From the NCBI GenBank assembly GCA_027012045.1, contig JALUZI010000079.1, forward strand, positions 1 through 31,715: a stretch of 31,715 nucleotides of DNA. Direction: 5' to 3'. Origin of the DNA: Desulfurococcales archaeon. GTDB lineage: Archaea; Thermoproteota; Thermoprotei_A; Sulfolobales; Acidilobaceae. Positions 23,082 to 31,140 of the stretch are shown here, one piece after another. A program made the translations under genes and the position numbers. Each line of letters begins with the position of its first letter. Positions within the stretch are counted from its first letter, which is position 1. Below the pieces are notes generated by a model. The model saw only the letters and a list, made by a program, of their open reading frames with translations, did not search any database and had not been told where the DNA came from.

Positions 23082-24377
23082 GTGTATGTTTTGGATGTAA
23101 AAAACAAGTGGGACATAATCATAGTAGGCGCGGGTCCTGCTGGGTCAGCGGCAGGATACACCCTGGCCAAGAAGGGCTTTGATGTGTTAATACTGGAGAG
23201 GGGCAGGCAGCCAGGATACAAAGAGCTTTTCGGCGGGAGAGTATACGCGGAACCCCTCAAAAAGATCTACGGCAACGAGCTGAGCGGAGCGCCTATACAC
23301 AGGTGGGTCAAGAAAGAGAAGCTCAGCTTCGTAGATGGGAACAAACTAGTATCACTCGAGTACCAGTCCGACACATCGACAAGCTTCACCACATACCTCC
23401 CGCAACTAGCTAAATGGATGGCAGACAAAGCAAGCGAGGCGGGTGCGCTACTAGTTGAAGAAGTTACAGTGGATAGAATACTATACAAGGACGGTAAAGT
23501 AGTAGGCGTAGGAAGCGGGCCCGACGAAGCATATGCTGACCTTGTAATAGATGCAGAGGGAGTAAACAGGCTCCTACTCGAGGGACTAGGGCTTGTAGAG
23601 AAACTGAAACCCGAGCAAGTCGCGATAGGCGCCAAGGAAACCATTAAGCTGGGAGAGGACAAGATCAACGAGAGATTCGGCCTCAGCAAGGGAGAAGGAA
23701 TGGCATGGCTGCTCATGGGGAGTATAACAGACTACATTCCAGGCGGAGCTTTCGTCTACACGAACAAGGACAGCGTCAGTATAGGACTAGTCCTACACCT
23801 AGGCCACGCCATCAAGGAAGTCAAGGAACATATAAGCCAGATGGTTGAAAAACTAAGGCTACACCCGCAATTGAGGAACCTTTGGATTGACGGAGACATA
23901 ATGGAGTACGGGGGACACCTAACACCTGAAGCAGGGCCCGCTATGATGCCCAAGAAACTAGCCCTAAACGGGCTCCTAATCACAGGAGACGCCGGAGGCC
24001 TCCTCCTCAACGTAGGCTACACAATCAGAGGAGTAGACTTCGCCGCATACACAGGTTACCTAGCCGCGGAAGCTGCAATTGAAGCCCACGAAAAGGGAGG
24101 CTTCACGGAGAGCAACCTCAGCGTCTACGAGAAGAAGCTAAGGGATAGCTTTGTCTACAAGGACCTAACAAGGCTTACCGGAATGCAGGACCTATACAGT
24201 GATGCTAAGATGTTCAAGGCCCTGCCTAAACTAGCGGTAGGCACTGCCAGCAGAGTCTTCGAGATCGGCCTCGAAACGCCGGGCATTTGGAACAGTTTCA
24301 CACAGGCCAGGAAAGAGGCTGGCTTCGGCTTGTTCTCCCTGGCCTGGAAAGGCTACAAGCTTATGAAGAAAATGTGA
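23082..24377 (+). CDS. fixC: EtfC/FixC-like flavoprotein:quinone oxidoreductase subunit
   Basis: The 431-residue FAD protein starts with DIIIVGAGPAGSAAGYTLAKKGFDVLILERG, a GXGXXG FAD fold. It keeps the family's FGGRVYAEPL, a second GDAGG segment near residue 305 and NVGYTIRGVDFAAYTG. It resembles FixC/ETF-QO without the fused ferredoxin, which is the separate next gene. It would take electrons from EtfAB and pass them to quinone. In Pyrobaculum aerophilum the EtfABCX complex is reported to bifurcate electrons from NADH to quinone and ferredoxin. The start is GTG at 23082 or, better placed behind GGGGTG (23079-23084), TTG at 23091. The next gene starts 12 bases later. Confidence 0.93.
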   Translation: MYVLDVKNKWDIIIVGAGPAGSAAGYTLAKKGFDVLILERGRQPGYKELFGGRVYAEPLKKIYGNELSGAPIHRWVKKEKLSFVDGNKLVSLEYQSDTSTSFTTYLPQLAKWMADKASEAGALLVEEVTVDRILYKDGKVVGVGSGPDEAYADLVIDAEGVNRLLLEGLGLVEKLKPEQVAIGAKETIKLGEDKINERFGLSKGEGMAWLLMGSITDYIPGGAFVYTNKDSVSIGLVLHLGHAIKEVKEHISQMVEKLRLHPQLRNLWIDGDIMEYGGHLTPEAGPAMMPKKLALNGLLITGDAGGLLLNVGYTIRGVDFAAYTGYLAAEAAIEAHEKGGFTESNLSVYEKKLRDSFVYKDLTRLTGMQDLYSDAKMFKALPKLAVGTASRVFEIGLETPGIWNSFTQARKEAGFGLFSLAWKGYKLMKKM

Positions 24378-24389
24378 GGTGGAAACAAG

Positions 24390-24695
24390 ATGTCACAGGA
24401 GCAGAGTAAACAGGATGTAAAACCCATGAAAATAGATGATATACTCCAGAGAGACGTGTGGGACGTTGACCTTGAGCCACACATAACAGTTGACTCCTCC
24501 AAATGTGAGAAATGCCCTACGAAGCCATGCCTATACCTATGCCCCGCCGGCTGCTATGTACTAGCGGGCAACAAAGTGGTGTTCAGCTATGAGGGATGTG
24601 TGGAGTGCGGTACTTGTAGGGTGATTTGCCCGATGAATGCTATCACATGGCACTACCCCAAGAGCGGTAAAGGAATAATGTTCAGGTTCACATAA
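24390..24695 (+). CDS. fixX: EtfX/FixX-like ferredoxin subunit
   Basis: The 101-residue ferredoxin-like protein has CEKCPTKPCLYLC and, 25 or so residues later, CVECGTCRVIC. This is the FixX pattern, with a [4Fe-4S] site in the second motif and conserved extra cysteines in the first. ITWHYP near the C-terminus is typical of FixX. It should be an electron-transfer partner of the FixC subunit. The ATG at 24390 follows GAGGTGG (24376-24382), and the next gene begins 16 bases after its stop. Confidence 0.93.
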   Translation: MSQEQSKQDVKPMKIDDILQRDVWDVDLEPHITVDSSKCEKCPTKPCLYLCPAGCYVLAGNKVVFSYEGCVECGTCRVICPMNAITWHYPKSGKGIMFRFT

Positions 24696-24711
24696 AGAGG
24701 GGTGGTTGGAA

Positions 24712-25515
24712 ATGAGGATCGTACTTGGAATAAAATGGGTCCCCAACACCCAGGCTGTAAGATTCGACCCTAAAACAGGTACACTTATCAGAGAAGGAGT
24801 CCCAAGCATCGTTAACCCACACGATCTCGACGCTACTGAGTTCGCGCTAAAACTGAAAGACAAGTTTGGAGGCCGAATAACAGCTATCACAATGGCTCCT
24901 CCAGCAGCCATTATGGGCTTGCAGCATGTAATAGGTATGGGCGTGGACGACGGTATTCTAGCCAGTGATAGGGCATTCGCGGGAGCTGACACCCTGGCAA
25001 CCAGTTACGTTCTAGCCAAAGTTATCGAGAGAATAGGGGATGTCGACCTAGTGGTATTCGGCCAGGAGACCATAGACTCGAGCACCGCTCACATAGGGGC
25101 TCAGGTGGCCAGCTGGCTCAAACTCCCATACGTTTACTATGTAGAGGAGCTAGTAGACTATGACGAGTCGAAAAAAGAAATAGTCTTCCGCCGCAAACTG
25201 GAGGACAGGGAGGAAGTGTACAAGGTTAAACTCCCCGCGGTTATATCTGTGGCTATGCACAGCCAGAAGCCTAGGCCTGTCAGGATGTCCTATAAGATAA
25301 GGGCGAAGCTCGAGAACCCGATACAGGTGTGGACGAACAAGGACATGGGATTGGATCCCAGGTGTATAGGTCTCAAGGGAAGCCCTACAATAGTAGCTGG
25401 AATAACATGGACACCGGAGGTACCTAGGAAGAAACAAGTCTTCAAGGGAGACCCTAAGGAGGCTGTCAAGTGGCTTATTGAGAAACTTAAAGAGGAGGGT
25501 GTTCTCCCGTTCTGA
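24712..25515 (+). CDS. etfB: Electron transfer flavoprotein beta subunit
   Basis: The 267-residue protein has the EtfB pattern: MRIVLGIKWVPNT at the N-terminus, NPHDLDATEFALKL, ITAITMAPPAA, DLVVFGQETIDSSTAHIGAQVASWL (the recognised EtfB signature) and a C-terminal segment that ends VKWLIEKL. I prefer ATG 24712 because GAGGGGTGG (24697-24705) lies 6 bases upstream. A TTG at 24706 would add two residues. Followed by etfA after 11 bases. Confidence 0.95.
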   Translation: MRIVLGIKWVPNTQAVRFDPKTGTLIREGVPSIVNPHDLDATEFALKLKDKFGGRITAITMAPPAAIMGLQHVIGMGVDDGILASDRAFAGADTLATSYVLAKVIERIGDVDLVVFGQETIDSSTAHIGAQVASWLKLPYVYYVEELVDYDESKKEIVFRRKLEDREEVYKVKLPAVISVAMHSQKPRPVRMSYKIRAKLENPIQVWTNKDMGLDPRCIGLKGSPTIVAGITWTPEVPRKKQVFKGDPKEAVKWLIEKLKEEGVLPF

Positions 25516-25526
25516 GGTGGTGAAAC

Positions 25527-26627
25527 GTGAGTTTCGACCCTTCGGTTAGGAAGAAAAAGAAGGTTGACTGTGAGAAACTATGCCCCGAATGGGAGTGCAG
25601 GCAGCCCGGCGAGTTCGAGGGTATATGGGTTATAGGAGAAATAGAAGATGGCAAAATACATGAAGCCAGCCTCCAAATGCTCACACCGGCTAGAGACATA
25701 GCTAACAAGCTTCAAACATGGATTGAAGGCGTTCTCATAGGAGGAGACAAGGAAGCCCTTGAAGAAGCCGCTAAAGAAATGATTTACCACGGGGCAGACA
25801 AGGTAAGAATAATCTATCACCCGGACCTCAAGGTGTACAGTGCAGACCAATACGCGCTCATACTGTCCGAAGTAGCTAAGCAGGTCAAGCCCGAAGTCAT
25901 ATTCGTAGCGGCAACACTGAGGGGCAGGGAGTTCGGCCCCTACATCGCTAACACCCTGAGAGCAGGAATAACAGCTGACTGTACAAACTTCGACGTTGAC
26001 ATGAAGACCGGAGACGTTGTTATGATCAGACCCCCCTTCGGCGCCATAATGCTAGCTCACATTAAAACACCTACCAGAAGGCCCCAGATGGGGACAGCAA
26101 GGCCTAACGTATTCCCTGTACCCGAGAGGGATGAGAGTAGGGAGGGGGAAATAACCTGGGTAGAACTGGACAACGTGCCTCCCAAGAGGACGTTCCTAGA
26201 GGAGGTCAAGATAATACCCCAGACAGAGGTTCCAATAGAAAAAGCGGATTACATAGTCTCTGGAGGCAGGGGAGTAGCCACTAAGGAGCTCTGGAGCCTA
26301 TTGGAGGAACTAGCGAAGGAACTCGGGGCAGTGGTCGCGGGTTCCCGTAAAGCTGTTGACATGGGCTTCATACCCCACGAGAAACAGGTAGGGCAGACCG
26401 GTAAGACTGTCAAGCCGAAGCTATATATCGCGGTAGGTATAAGCGGAGCGGCACAGCACACTTTCGGCATAAGGGAGGCCGGGATAGTAGTTGCAATAAA
26501 CAAGGACCCCGACGCCCCCATATTCAAGGCAGCCGACTATGGCATTGTTGGCGATGCAAAGGATATTCTTCCACTACTGATCGAAGAGATCAGGAAGTTG
26601 AAGCAACAGTCCCAGAAGAGCAATTGA
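25527..26627 (+). CDS. etfA: Electron transfer flavoprotein alpha subunit
   Basis: The 366-residue protein ends with the EtfA FAD domain: VSGGRGV, GSRKAVDMGFIPHEKQVGQTGKTVKPKLYIAVGISGAAQH and INKDPDAPIFKAADYGIVGD. The N-terminal domain is the usual alpha/beta fold. Before it is a basic leader (KKKK) and three cysteines (C15, C19, C24) in CEKLCPEWEC, which are not part of the common EtfA core. With EtfB it should hold FAD and accept electrons from acyl-CoA dehydrogenase and possibly NADH. GTG start at 25527 behind GAGGTGG (25514-25520). It is the last gene of the operon. Confidence 0.95.
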   Translation: MSFDPSVRKKKKVDCEKLCPEWECRQPGEFEGIWVIGEIEDGKIHEASLQMLTPARDIANKLQTWIEGVLIGGDKEALEEAAKEMIYHGADKVRIIYHPDLKVYSADQYALILSEVAKQVKPEVIFVAATLRGREFGPYIANTLRAGITADCTNFDVDMKTGDVVMIRPPFGAIMLAHIKTPTRRPQMGTARPNVFPVPERDESREGEITWVELDNVPPKRTFLEEVKIIPQTEVPIEKADYIVSGGRGVATKELWSLLEELAKELGAVVAGSRKAVDMGFIPHEKQVGQTGKTVKPKLYIAVGISGAAQHTFGIREAGIVVAINKDPDAPIFKAADYGIVGDAKDILPLLIEEIRKLKQQSQKSN

Positions 26628-26658
26628 TCCATTAGTCAGTCATACAGGCTACTCCACC

Positions 26659-26673
26659 TCTATTCTTTTCTTC
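26659..26673 (+). terminator. Pyrimidine-rich terminator after the etf operon
   Basis: TCTATTCTTTTCTTC lies about 32 bases after the etfA stop in a 123-base intergenic gap. T-rich tracts are the usual archaeal termination signal. A TATA-like TATAATA for the next gene follows at 26701-26707. Confidence 0.4.
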
Positions 26674-26700
26674 CACTACCATACAGCCTATAATCCGTTC

Positions 26701-26707
26701 TATAATA
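26701..26707 (+). promoter_or_regulatory. TATA box of the permease gene
   Basis: TATAATA, with a second copy TATAATC at about 26690-26696, lies upstream of the GGCGGGGG ribosome site (26737-26744) that precedes the TTG start at 26751. Confidence 0.45.
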
Positions 26708-26750
26708 CAGATAGTAGCAGGGGCAACTAGCGCTAGGCGGGGGCAGTGTT

Positions 26751-28079
26751 TTGACAAACATAGCATTGCTAATATTCGCTGTCACGATAACCCTTGTAAT
26801 ATGGGGCATTATCGACAGGAGCCTTGTCGCACTTATAGGCGCACTAGCCTTAGGGTTTACCGGTGTCCTATCACTAGAACAAGCGGTTCATTATGTGGAC
26901 TGGGATGTTATATCGATTCTTCTGGGCATGTGGATACTCGCAGAGTACCTATCAGGCGCGGGGCTCTCAGACTTGATCGTCAGCTGGGCATCGCGTAAGT
27001 CAAATGACTATCTCAAGTTCCTGTTCACCGTGGCTATAATATCAGGTTTCCTCAGCTTATTCGTGGATAATGTGTTAATAGTTGTTCTCTTCGGCGGGAT
27101 TATCGCTGAGTCATCCCGGAAAGCCGGGCTCGACCCACTGCTCCCGGTTCTCCTTGTTTCGCTAAACGCTAATTTCATGGGGACAGCACTGTTGCTCGGA
27201 GATCTTCCTCCCCAGCTTCTCCACAGTGTTGCGGGTGCTGAGTTCAATGATTTTATATGGATGAACGGTAAACCCTCGAGTTTCCCTCTCCTCACAATAA
27301 CGTACCTAGTCTTGAACGCTATTCTCTATACATGGATGAAGAATAGGATGAACCACGTGTCCGGCCTGGCTCTCCAAGGCATCTCTGTAGAACGCTCTGT
27401 GAGAGATAGTAATAAGTCGTTACAGCTCAAGGTGTCCATACTAATCTTTGTTTTGACAATTATTGGCATGGCCTATAGGAGGGAGATATCTAGTCTCCTC
27501 GGGTTTGACGTGAAGCTAGGTGAGATTGCACTGCTCGGCGGACTCTCCATGGCAGCAGTAGCAGAGGTTTCCAGGGTTACAGGCAGAGAAATGGATTCAT
27601 TCGAGAACGTTCTCGGTAGAATAGAATGGAGCGCCCTCCTATTCTATATAAGTCTATTCATACTGGTTGGAGGCCTTGTTGAGACAGGCTTCATAGACGA
27701 GGCAGCTAGGAAAATGATATCTCTAACAACCGGGCATGGAACACTCTACGCTTACTCAATACTCTACTGGTTCACAGGGCTCTCCGCTTCAGTCATTGAA
27801 CACGATGCCCTTATCCTATCTCTGTTCAACATAATAAAAGACCTAGCGACTGCTACAGGTATCAACCCATGGCCCCTATACTGGAGTGTCGCCTGGTCCG
27901 GAACCCTGGGCAGTAACGCCACAATGGCGGGTGCACCAGCGATCTTCGTGGGTGTAACGATAGCATCCCGGGTTTCTGGAAGAAAGTATGGTGGCTTTGA
28001 CATATTGAAGTACACTATTCCATACGCCGTTTTATCGCTTTTGATCCAGTATCTTATTTCCATAGTTTTCTGGGCTTAG
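26751..28079 (+). CDS. ArsB/NhaD-like ion permease (IT superfamily)
   Basis: The 442-residue protein has about 11 to 12 hydrophobic segments. SILLGMWILAEYLSGAG and FVDNVLIVVLF in the first half, and GLSASVIEHDALILSL and LGSNATMAGAPA in the second, match the inverted-repeat pattern of ArsB, NhaD and SLC13-type transporters. The second repeat, with GTLGSNATMAGAPA, is like the usual GxxGNxTxxGxxAN signature. Substrate (arsenite, sodium or an organic anion) cannot be told. The start is TTG at 26751 behind a GGCGGGGG ribosome site. The gene is monocistronic by spacing, as the CBS gene has its own promoter. Confidence 0.8.
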   Translation: MTNIALLIFAVTITLVIWGIIDRSLVALIGALALGFTGVLSLEQAVHYVDWDVISILLGMWILAEYLSGAGLSDLIVSWASRKSNDYLKFLFTVAIISGFLSLFVDNVLIVVLFGGIIAESSRKAGLDPLLPVLLVSLNANFMGTALLLGDLPPQLLHSVAGAEFNDFIWMNGKPSSFPLLTITYLVLNAILYTWMKNRMNHVSGLALQGISVERSVRDSNKSLQLKVSILIFVLTIIGMAYRREISSLLGFDVKLGEIALLGGLSMAAVAEVSRVTGREMDSFENVLGRIEWSALLFYISLFILVGGLVETGFIDEAARKMISLTTGHGTLYAYSILYWFTGLSASVIEHDALILSLFNIIKDLATATGINPWPLYWSVAWSGTLGSNATMAGAPAIFVGVTIASRVSGRKYGGFDILKYTIPYAVLSLLIQYLISIVFWA

Positions 28080-28095
28080 ACCATGAAAATACGGG

Positions 28096-28106
28096 TAATA
28101 AATTTA
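28096..28106 (+). promoter_or_regulatory. TATA box of the CBS-domain gene
   Basis: TAATAAATTTA would start transcription near 28126, leaving about 28 bases of leader with the GGAGGTGGG ribosome site (28140-28148). A second AT-rich stretch (28121-28137) is less well placed. Confidence 0.45.
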
Positions 28107-28153
28107 TCTACAACAGATATAACATTATAATATAATTATGGAGGTGGGATCCT

Positions 28154-28591
28154 ATGGCACCTAGACTAATATGCTCTGAAGGCCCACCCATAATGACTAT
28201 CCCCCTACTAAAACCGCTAATAGTAAAACCCGACGACAAAGTTTCAGACGTAGCCAAAGAGATGAAGAAGAGAGACATTTCTATAGCACTAGTATTGGAC
28301 AGCGAGGGAAAACTAATAGGCACCTTGAGTGACAGGGACATAGTTACAAAGATAGTTGCAGAAGAAAAGCCTCTCGATACACCGGTTTCAGAAGCCTTGA
28401 ACAGAGACCCGTTGAAGGGAAGGCCAACTTGGAGTCTGGCCAAAGCTCTGGAGGCAATGGCCGCGATAGGAGCGAGGCATATGGTGGTATTAGACGATGA
28501 CGGGAAGCCTATAGGCGTGCTAAACATTAAGGACCTAGTGAGACACATTATCGAAGATGTCGATGTCCAAGAACTAGTGCCGGCAGAGTAG
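28154..28591 (+). CDS. Two-CBS-domain protein
   Basis: The 145-residue protein is a Bateman module: first CBS (DDKVSDVAKEMKKRDISIALVLDSEGKLIGTLSDRDIV), second CBS (SLAKALEAMAAIGARHMVVLDDDGKPIGVLNIKDLV). Such modules bind adenine nucleotides, SAM or NADH and regulate partner proteins. No effector domain is attached, so it would act in trans. The ATG at 28154 follows GGAGGTGGG. Convergent with the minus-strand operon that ends at 28723. Confidence 0.92.
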   Translation: MAPRLICSEGPPIMTIPLLKPLIVKPDDKVSDVAKEMKKRDISIALVLDSEGKLIGTLSDRDIVTKIVAEEKPLDTPVSEALNRDPLKGRPTWSLAKALEAMAAIGARHMVVLDDDGKPIGVLNIKDLVRHIIEDVDVQELVPAE

Positions 28592-28642
28592 GAAAACCAT
28601 GGACAAACCTTTATTTCCCAGCTAAGAGAATACTGAATGAAC

Positions 28643-28712
28643 GAGTGGACCCTGGTCCCGTACGAATCGACCCCGCGTCCTCGGGGATAAGTGTGTACGG
28701 GGCGGGTCACTC
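28643..28712 (+). ncRNA. Candidate structured RNA (long imperfect hairpin)
   Basis: The 131-base gap between two convergent genes folds into one long hairpin. Pairs: 28643-28647 with 28708-28712; 28649-28652 with 28704-28707; 28655-28663 with 28695-28703 (CCCGTAC/GTACGGG core); 28671-28675 with 28682-28686, loop CGTCCT. An asymmetric purine-rich internal loop (28664-28670 and 28687-28694) separates the last two stems. A TATA-like CTTTATTT (28609-28616) is about 30 bases upstream. It has no SRP, RNase P, tRNA or C/D signature, and no ACA at the H/ACA distance. It may be an undescribed RNA, or simply a terminator-like structure between convergent genes. Confidence 0.5.
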
Positions 28713-28722
28713 CCGGCTCTAC

Positions 28723-29028
28723 TCAATACTTGCTACATACCCCTCTATCTAGGAACTCTCTTCCTTTCTCGGTTAACATGTAAATATTGATCACTCCTGT
28801 ACCTGTGGGGCACGAGCCCCTGCATATGAATCTCAGAGGACACTTGCTACAGCTAGACCCCTGTTCATACGTCTCATGTTCAAGGTATCCCTCGGCTTCG
28901 AGCCTCGCTAGGAGGAGATATAGTCTGGTCGGAGTGACCTTAAACTCTCTTGCTATACTGTTTGGGCTCACGAGCCTCCTTTTCCCAATGTAGCACAAAA
29001 GCCTAATTGCCTCTTCGGTTAGAGCCAT
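28723..29028 (-). CDS. Cysteine-rich winged-helix protein, probable metal or Fe-S sensor
   Basis: The protein has a winged-helix segment (NSIAREFKVTPTRLYLLLARLEAEGYL) followed by CSKCPLRFICRGSC, four cysteines in CX2CX5CX3C, and a second wing-like strand ending TEKGREFL. The layout is like small regulators with an Fe-S cluster or zinc. The ATG at 29028 follows GGTG about 10 bases upstream. A TTG at 29043 would add five residues but has no ribosome site. The start lies 21 bases after the DUF1614 stop, so it probably belongs to the five-gene operon reaching back to Hsp20. The cysteines suggest redox or iron sensing, but this is inferred. Confidence 0.68.
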   Translation of the reverse strand: MALTEEAIRLLCYIGKRRLVSPNSIAREFKVTPTRLYLLLARLEAEGYLEHETYEQGSSCSKCPLRFICRGSCPTGTGVINIYMLTEKGREFLDRGVCSKY

Positions 29029-29049
29029 CTTTCCAGACACCAACTATGC

Positions 29050-29709
29050 TTAACCGAATAGAACCCCGAGACTAACCGCTAGAGCTCCAGACAGGTATAT
29101 CCCGTCAAACACTCCTGCTCCACCAATGCTTATTAAAGGAGCATTAATACGATCCCTATCCTTCATTAAACGCAGTATGTCGGCTCCGATCAAACTACCG
29201 AAACTAGCGCCTACATATGCGGGAATGAAAATCGGGCCATGCCCTAGGACTGGAATAGAAGTTGCGAGAGCCACTAGTGCAATACCCAGTCCGGGTGCAA
29301 CAATGCCCACACCTGGGACTGCTCTTGATGAGATATAAGTATATATGGTTGTAACTATGATGGAGGCTAAGGTGGCATAAAGCACCAGAGGATCATCCAT
29401 TTTGAGCGTCGAGTATATGAATACTAGTCCAACGAAGATAGGTACGAGTGCTCCTCCGGCATTTATAGCAATAACGGTTTCCTGCTCAACAAAACCTACC
29501 CTGGGGACAGGAATAGGTATACCCCAGTAGAAAACATAGTCTATAGTCGCTGTCTGTAGCCTTGTCTTGTAGCTCCAAACCCTTATATTAACAAAGCTAA
29601 GGAGAGGGCTTAGGCTCAACAGTAGCATAGAGGTCCAGATCGCCAGTTTGAGTGTTAAACCAATACTCCCTTTTATCCAGTGGAATATGAAGGCGGGAGT
29701 TAAGGCCAT
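29050..29709 (-). CDS. DUF1614 membrane protein (start uncertain)
   Basis: The protein, 219 residues from the ATG at 29709, has about six to seven hydrophobic segments. It carries the DUF1614 landmarks INAGGALVP, the P-G-hydrophobic pattern SRAVPGVGIVAPGLG, YVGASFGSLIGAD and SIGGAGVFDGIYLSG. Function is unknown. The reading frame is open upstream of the ATG to 29808 and encodes a further hydrophobic segment (IIYLPFHWFLLPFYLLL) like the first helix of the family. No ATG, GTG or TTG lies in that extension. A GGGGTG ribosome-like site (about 29814-29819) is followed 8 bases later by TTA, not TTG. The real N-terminus probably lies near 29805. Cupin and Hsp20 genes precede it. Confidence 0.78.
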   Translation of the reverse strand: MALTPAFIFHWIKGSIGLTLKLAIWTSMLLLSLSPLLSFVNIRVWSYKTRLQTATIDYVFYWGIPIPVPRVGFVEQETVIAINAGGALVPIFVGLVFIYSTLKMDDPLVLYATLASIIVTTIYTYISSRAVPGVGIVAPGLGIALVALATSIPVLGHGPIFIPAYVGASFGSLIGADILRLMKDRDRINAPLISIGGAGVFDGIYLSGALAVSLGVLFG

Positions 29710-29820
29710 AACGTACGCTATTGGAATTGCTAATAAGAGGTAAAATGGAAGTAGGAACCAGTGGAATGGCAGGTAAATAATAACCCTCTTGTTATAGCCT
29801 GCTAATCCCTATGCACCCCG

Positions 29821-30249
29821 TCAATCGCATTCCTCTATGGGTTTATCCTCGCCTACACTCGGCTTATTCGGTATTGTGCATATTATCTCCCAGGGAGTAA
29901 GCCCGGTATTCCAGTATTCGTGGACAACGTTAGGTGGCACGTAGATGAAGTACCCTTCCCCGACTTGGTAGTGTTTGAGGCCTATTCTAACAACCCCCTG
30001 GCCCTTTACGACGAATATTTCATGTTCCCATGGATGACTATGAGCGTTTATATGGCCTCCTGGCCCTATTCTGAAGTATCTCATAGCATAAGTAGGGGCC
30101 CCATCCTTCTCGGATATAAGCCATCTTATAGTGGTCTTAGTCCCCATTTCCTCGGGGACCTTACTCTCCTCCACCTCTGTGTAATGCATGACTTTGGCTC
30201 CACAGGATTCTCCGGTCAACTGGATACCACCAAGCACAATGTTAGGCAT
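29821..30249 (-). CDS. Cupin-domain protein
   Basis: The 142-residue protein has both cupin motifs. Motif 1: GGHINAHSHPWEHEIFVVKG with two histidines and a glutamate as metal ligands. Motif 2: GYFIYVPPNVVHEYWNTG with the remaining histidine and asparagine. The core is a single beta-barrel with a short N-terminal extension. Metal-dependent isomerase, dioxygenase or sugar-binding roles are all possible in this family, and no substrate is visible. The ATG at 30249 follows the transporter stop by 8 bases, so translation is probably coupled. A DUF1614 frame begins within about 15 bases of its stop. Confidence 0.88.
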   Translation of the reverse strand: MPNIVLGGIQLTGESCGAKVMHYTEVEESKVPEEMGTKTTIRWLISEKDGAPTYAMRYFRIGPGGHINAHSHPWEHEIFVVKGQGVVRIGLKHYQVGEGYFIYVPPNVVHEYWNTGLTPWEIICTIPNKPSVGEDKPIEECD

Positions 30250-30257
30250 ATGGAGAA

Positions 30258-31136
30258 TTATAGTTCTAACCCGGATTTAACGCTCAGTGCAACGCCTAGC
30301 AAAACAATTCCCATGTAGAGGTAGACCGTTACAGGTGGATGCTGGCCTAGAAGGATGAACGCGAGAACGGTGGCTCCAACAGGCTCTCCTAGAACTGCGC
30401 CGGTTACCGTGGTCGCAGTCGAGAACCTTAGTGACAGGTTCAGGAGGCTGTGCCCTATAACGTTAGGTATTAGGGCTAGGAGTAAGAGGTACCCCCACGA
30501 CTCTAAGGTGTATCCTGTAAGAGGTTCTCCCTGGATATATGAAAACAAGAGAGACACGAACGCGGCAGTAGCGTAAGTTATGGGTAGATACAACTTTAGG
30601 CTTAACTTGTTCCTCGAAACCCGTCCGAGTACAAAGTATGCACCCCCCGAGACCGCCCCTATCAGTGCCAGTATTCCCCCAAGTACAGAGGAACTGGGAT
30701 CTGCTCCGGTTAACAGGAAAACCCCTACCAGTGAAATAACGATTCCGATTATCTGTGGTTTCCTAGGTGGTTCTCCTATACCTATTGAGAAAACCGATGA
30801 GAAAAGGGCGTGTGTGCATACAATGGTTGTGCTAACAGCTACAGAGGCGTATGCCAGTGACTCGAGCCACGATGACATGTGTATACCCAGCATCAAGCCA
30901 GCGGCCATCCCTACTAGTACACCGTTCAACGTTAAGGTTGAGGAGTAGTATTCATTATAGCTTGGTTTGACGGCTAGGGGGGTTAAAAGTAGGGCTGAAA
31001 TAATCATTCTCCAGAAGCTCGCCGCTGAGCCGGGGACACCTGATAAAATCGCTATAACCGAGGCGGATGAGACGGCGGTGACTGCTGTTGCGAGTATTAA
31101 TAGTTGCTGGATCCTAGAGTATGCCAGGAAAGGCAC
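30258..31136 (-). CDS. EamA/DMT-family transporter
   Basis: The 292-residue protein has about ten membrane segments in two EamA repeats. The first repeat begins LLILATAVTAVSSASVIAIL, the second SVLGGILALIGAVSGGAYFVLGR. The last repeat ends with TTVTGAVLGEPVGATVLAFILLGQ, the typical E-P-V segment. Drug/metabolite exporters of this family move diverse small molecules; the substrate here is unknown. The GTG start at 31136 is 4 bases after the Hsp20 stop (TAGAGAGGTG). Confidence 0.85.
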   Translation of the reverse strand: MPFLAYSRIQQLLILATAVTAVSSASVIAILSGVPGSAASFWRMIISALLLTPLAVKPSYNEYYSSTLTLNGVLVGMAAGLMLGIHMSSWLESLAYASVAVSTTIVCTHALFSSVFSIGIGEPPRKPQIIGIVISLVGVFLLTGADPSSSVLGGILALIGAVSGGAYFVLGRVSRNKLSLKLYLPITYATAAFVSLLFSYIQGEPLTGYTLESWGYLLLLALIPNVIGHSLLNLSLRFSTATTVTGAVLGEPVGATVLAFILLGQHPPVTVYLYMGIVLLGVALSVKSGLEL

Positions 31137-31140
31137 CTCT

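Noticed and set aside
23069..23082. CCCC-AAGC-GGGG hairpin covering the ribosome site of etfC
   Set aside because: The strong TATA box predicts a transcript that begins at about 23077, after the left arm, so the hairpin would not form in the mRNA.
28643..28735. H/ACA guide RNA for the 28643 hairpin
   Set aside because: No ACA lies three bases after the lower stem, the lower stem is too long and I could not build a K-turn from the internal loop.
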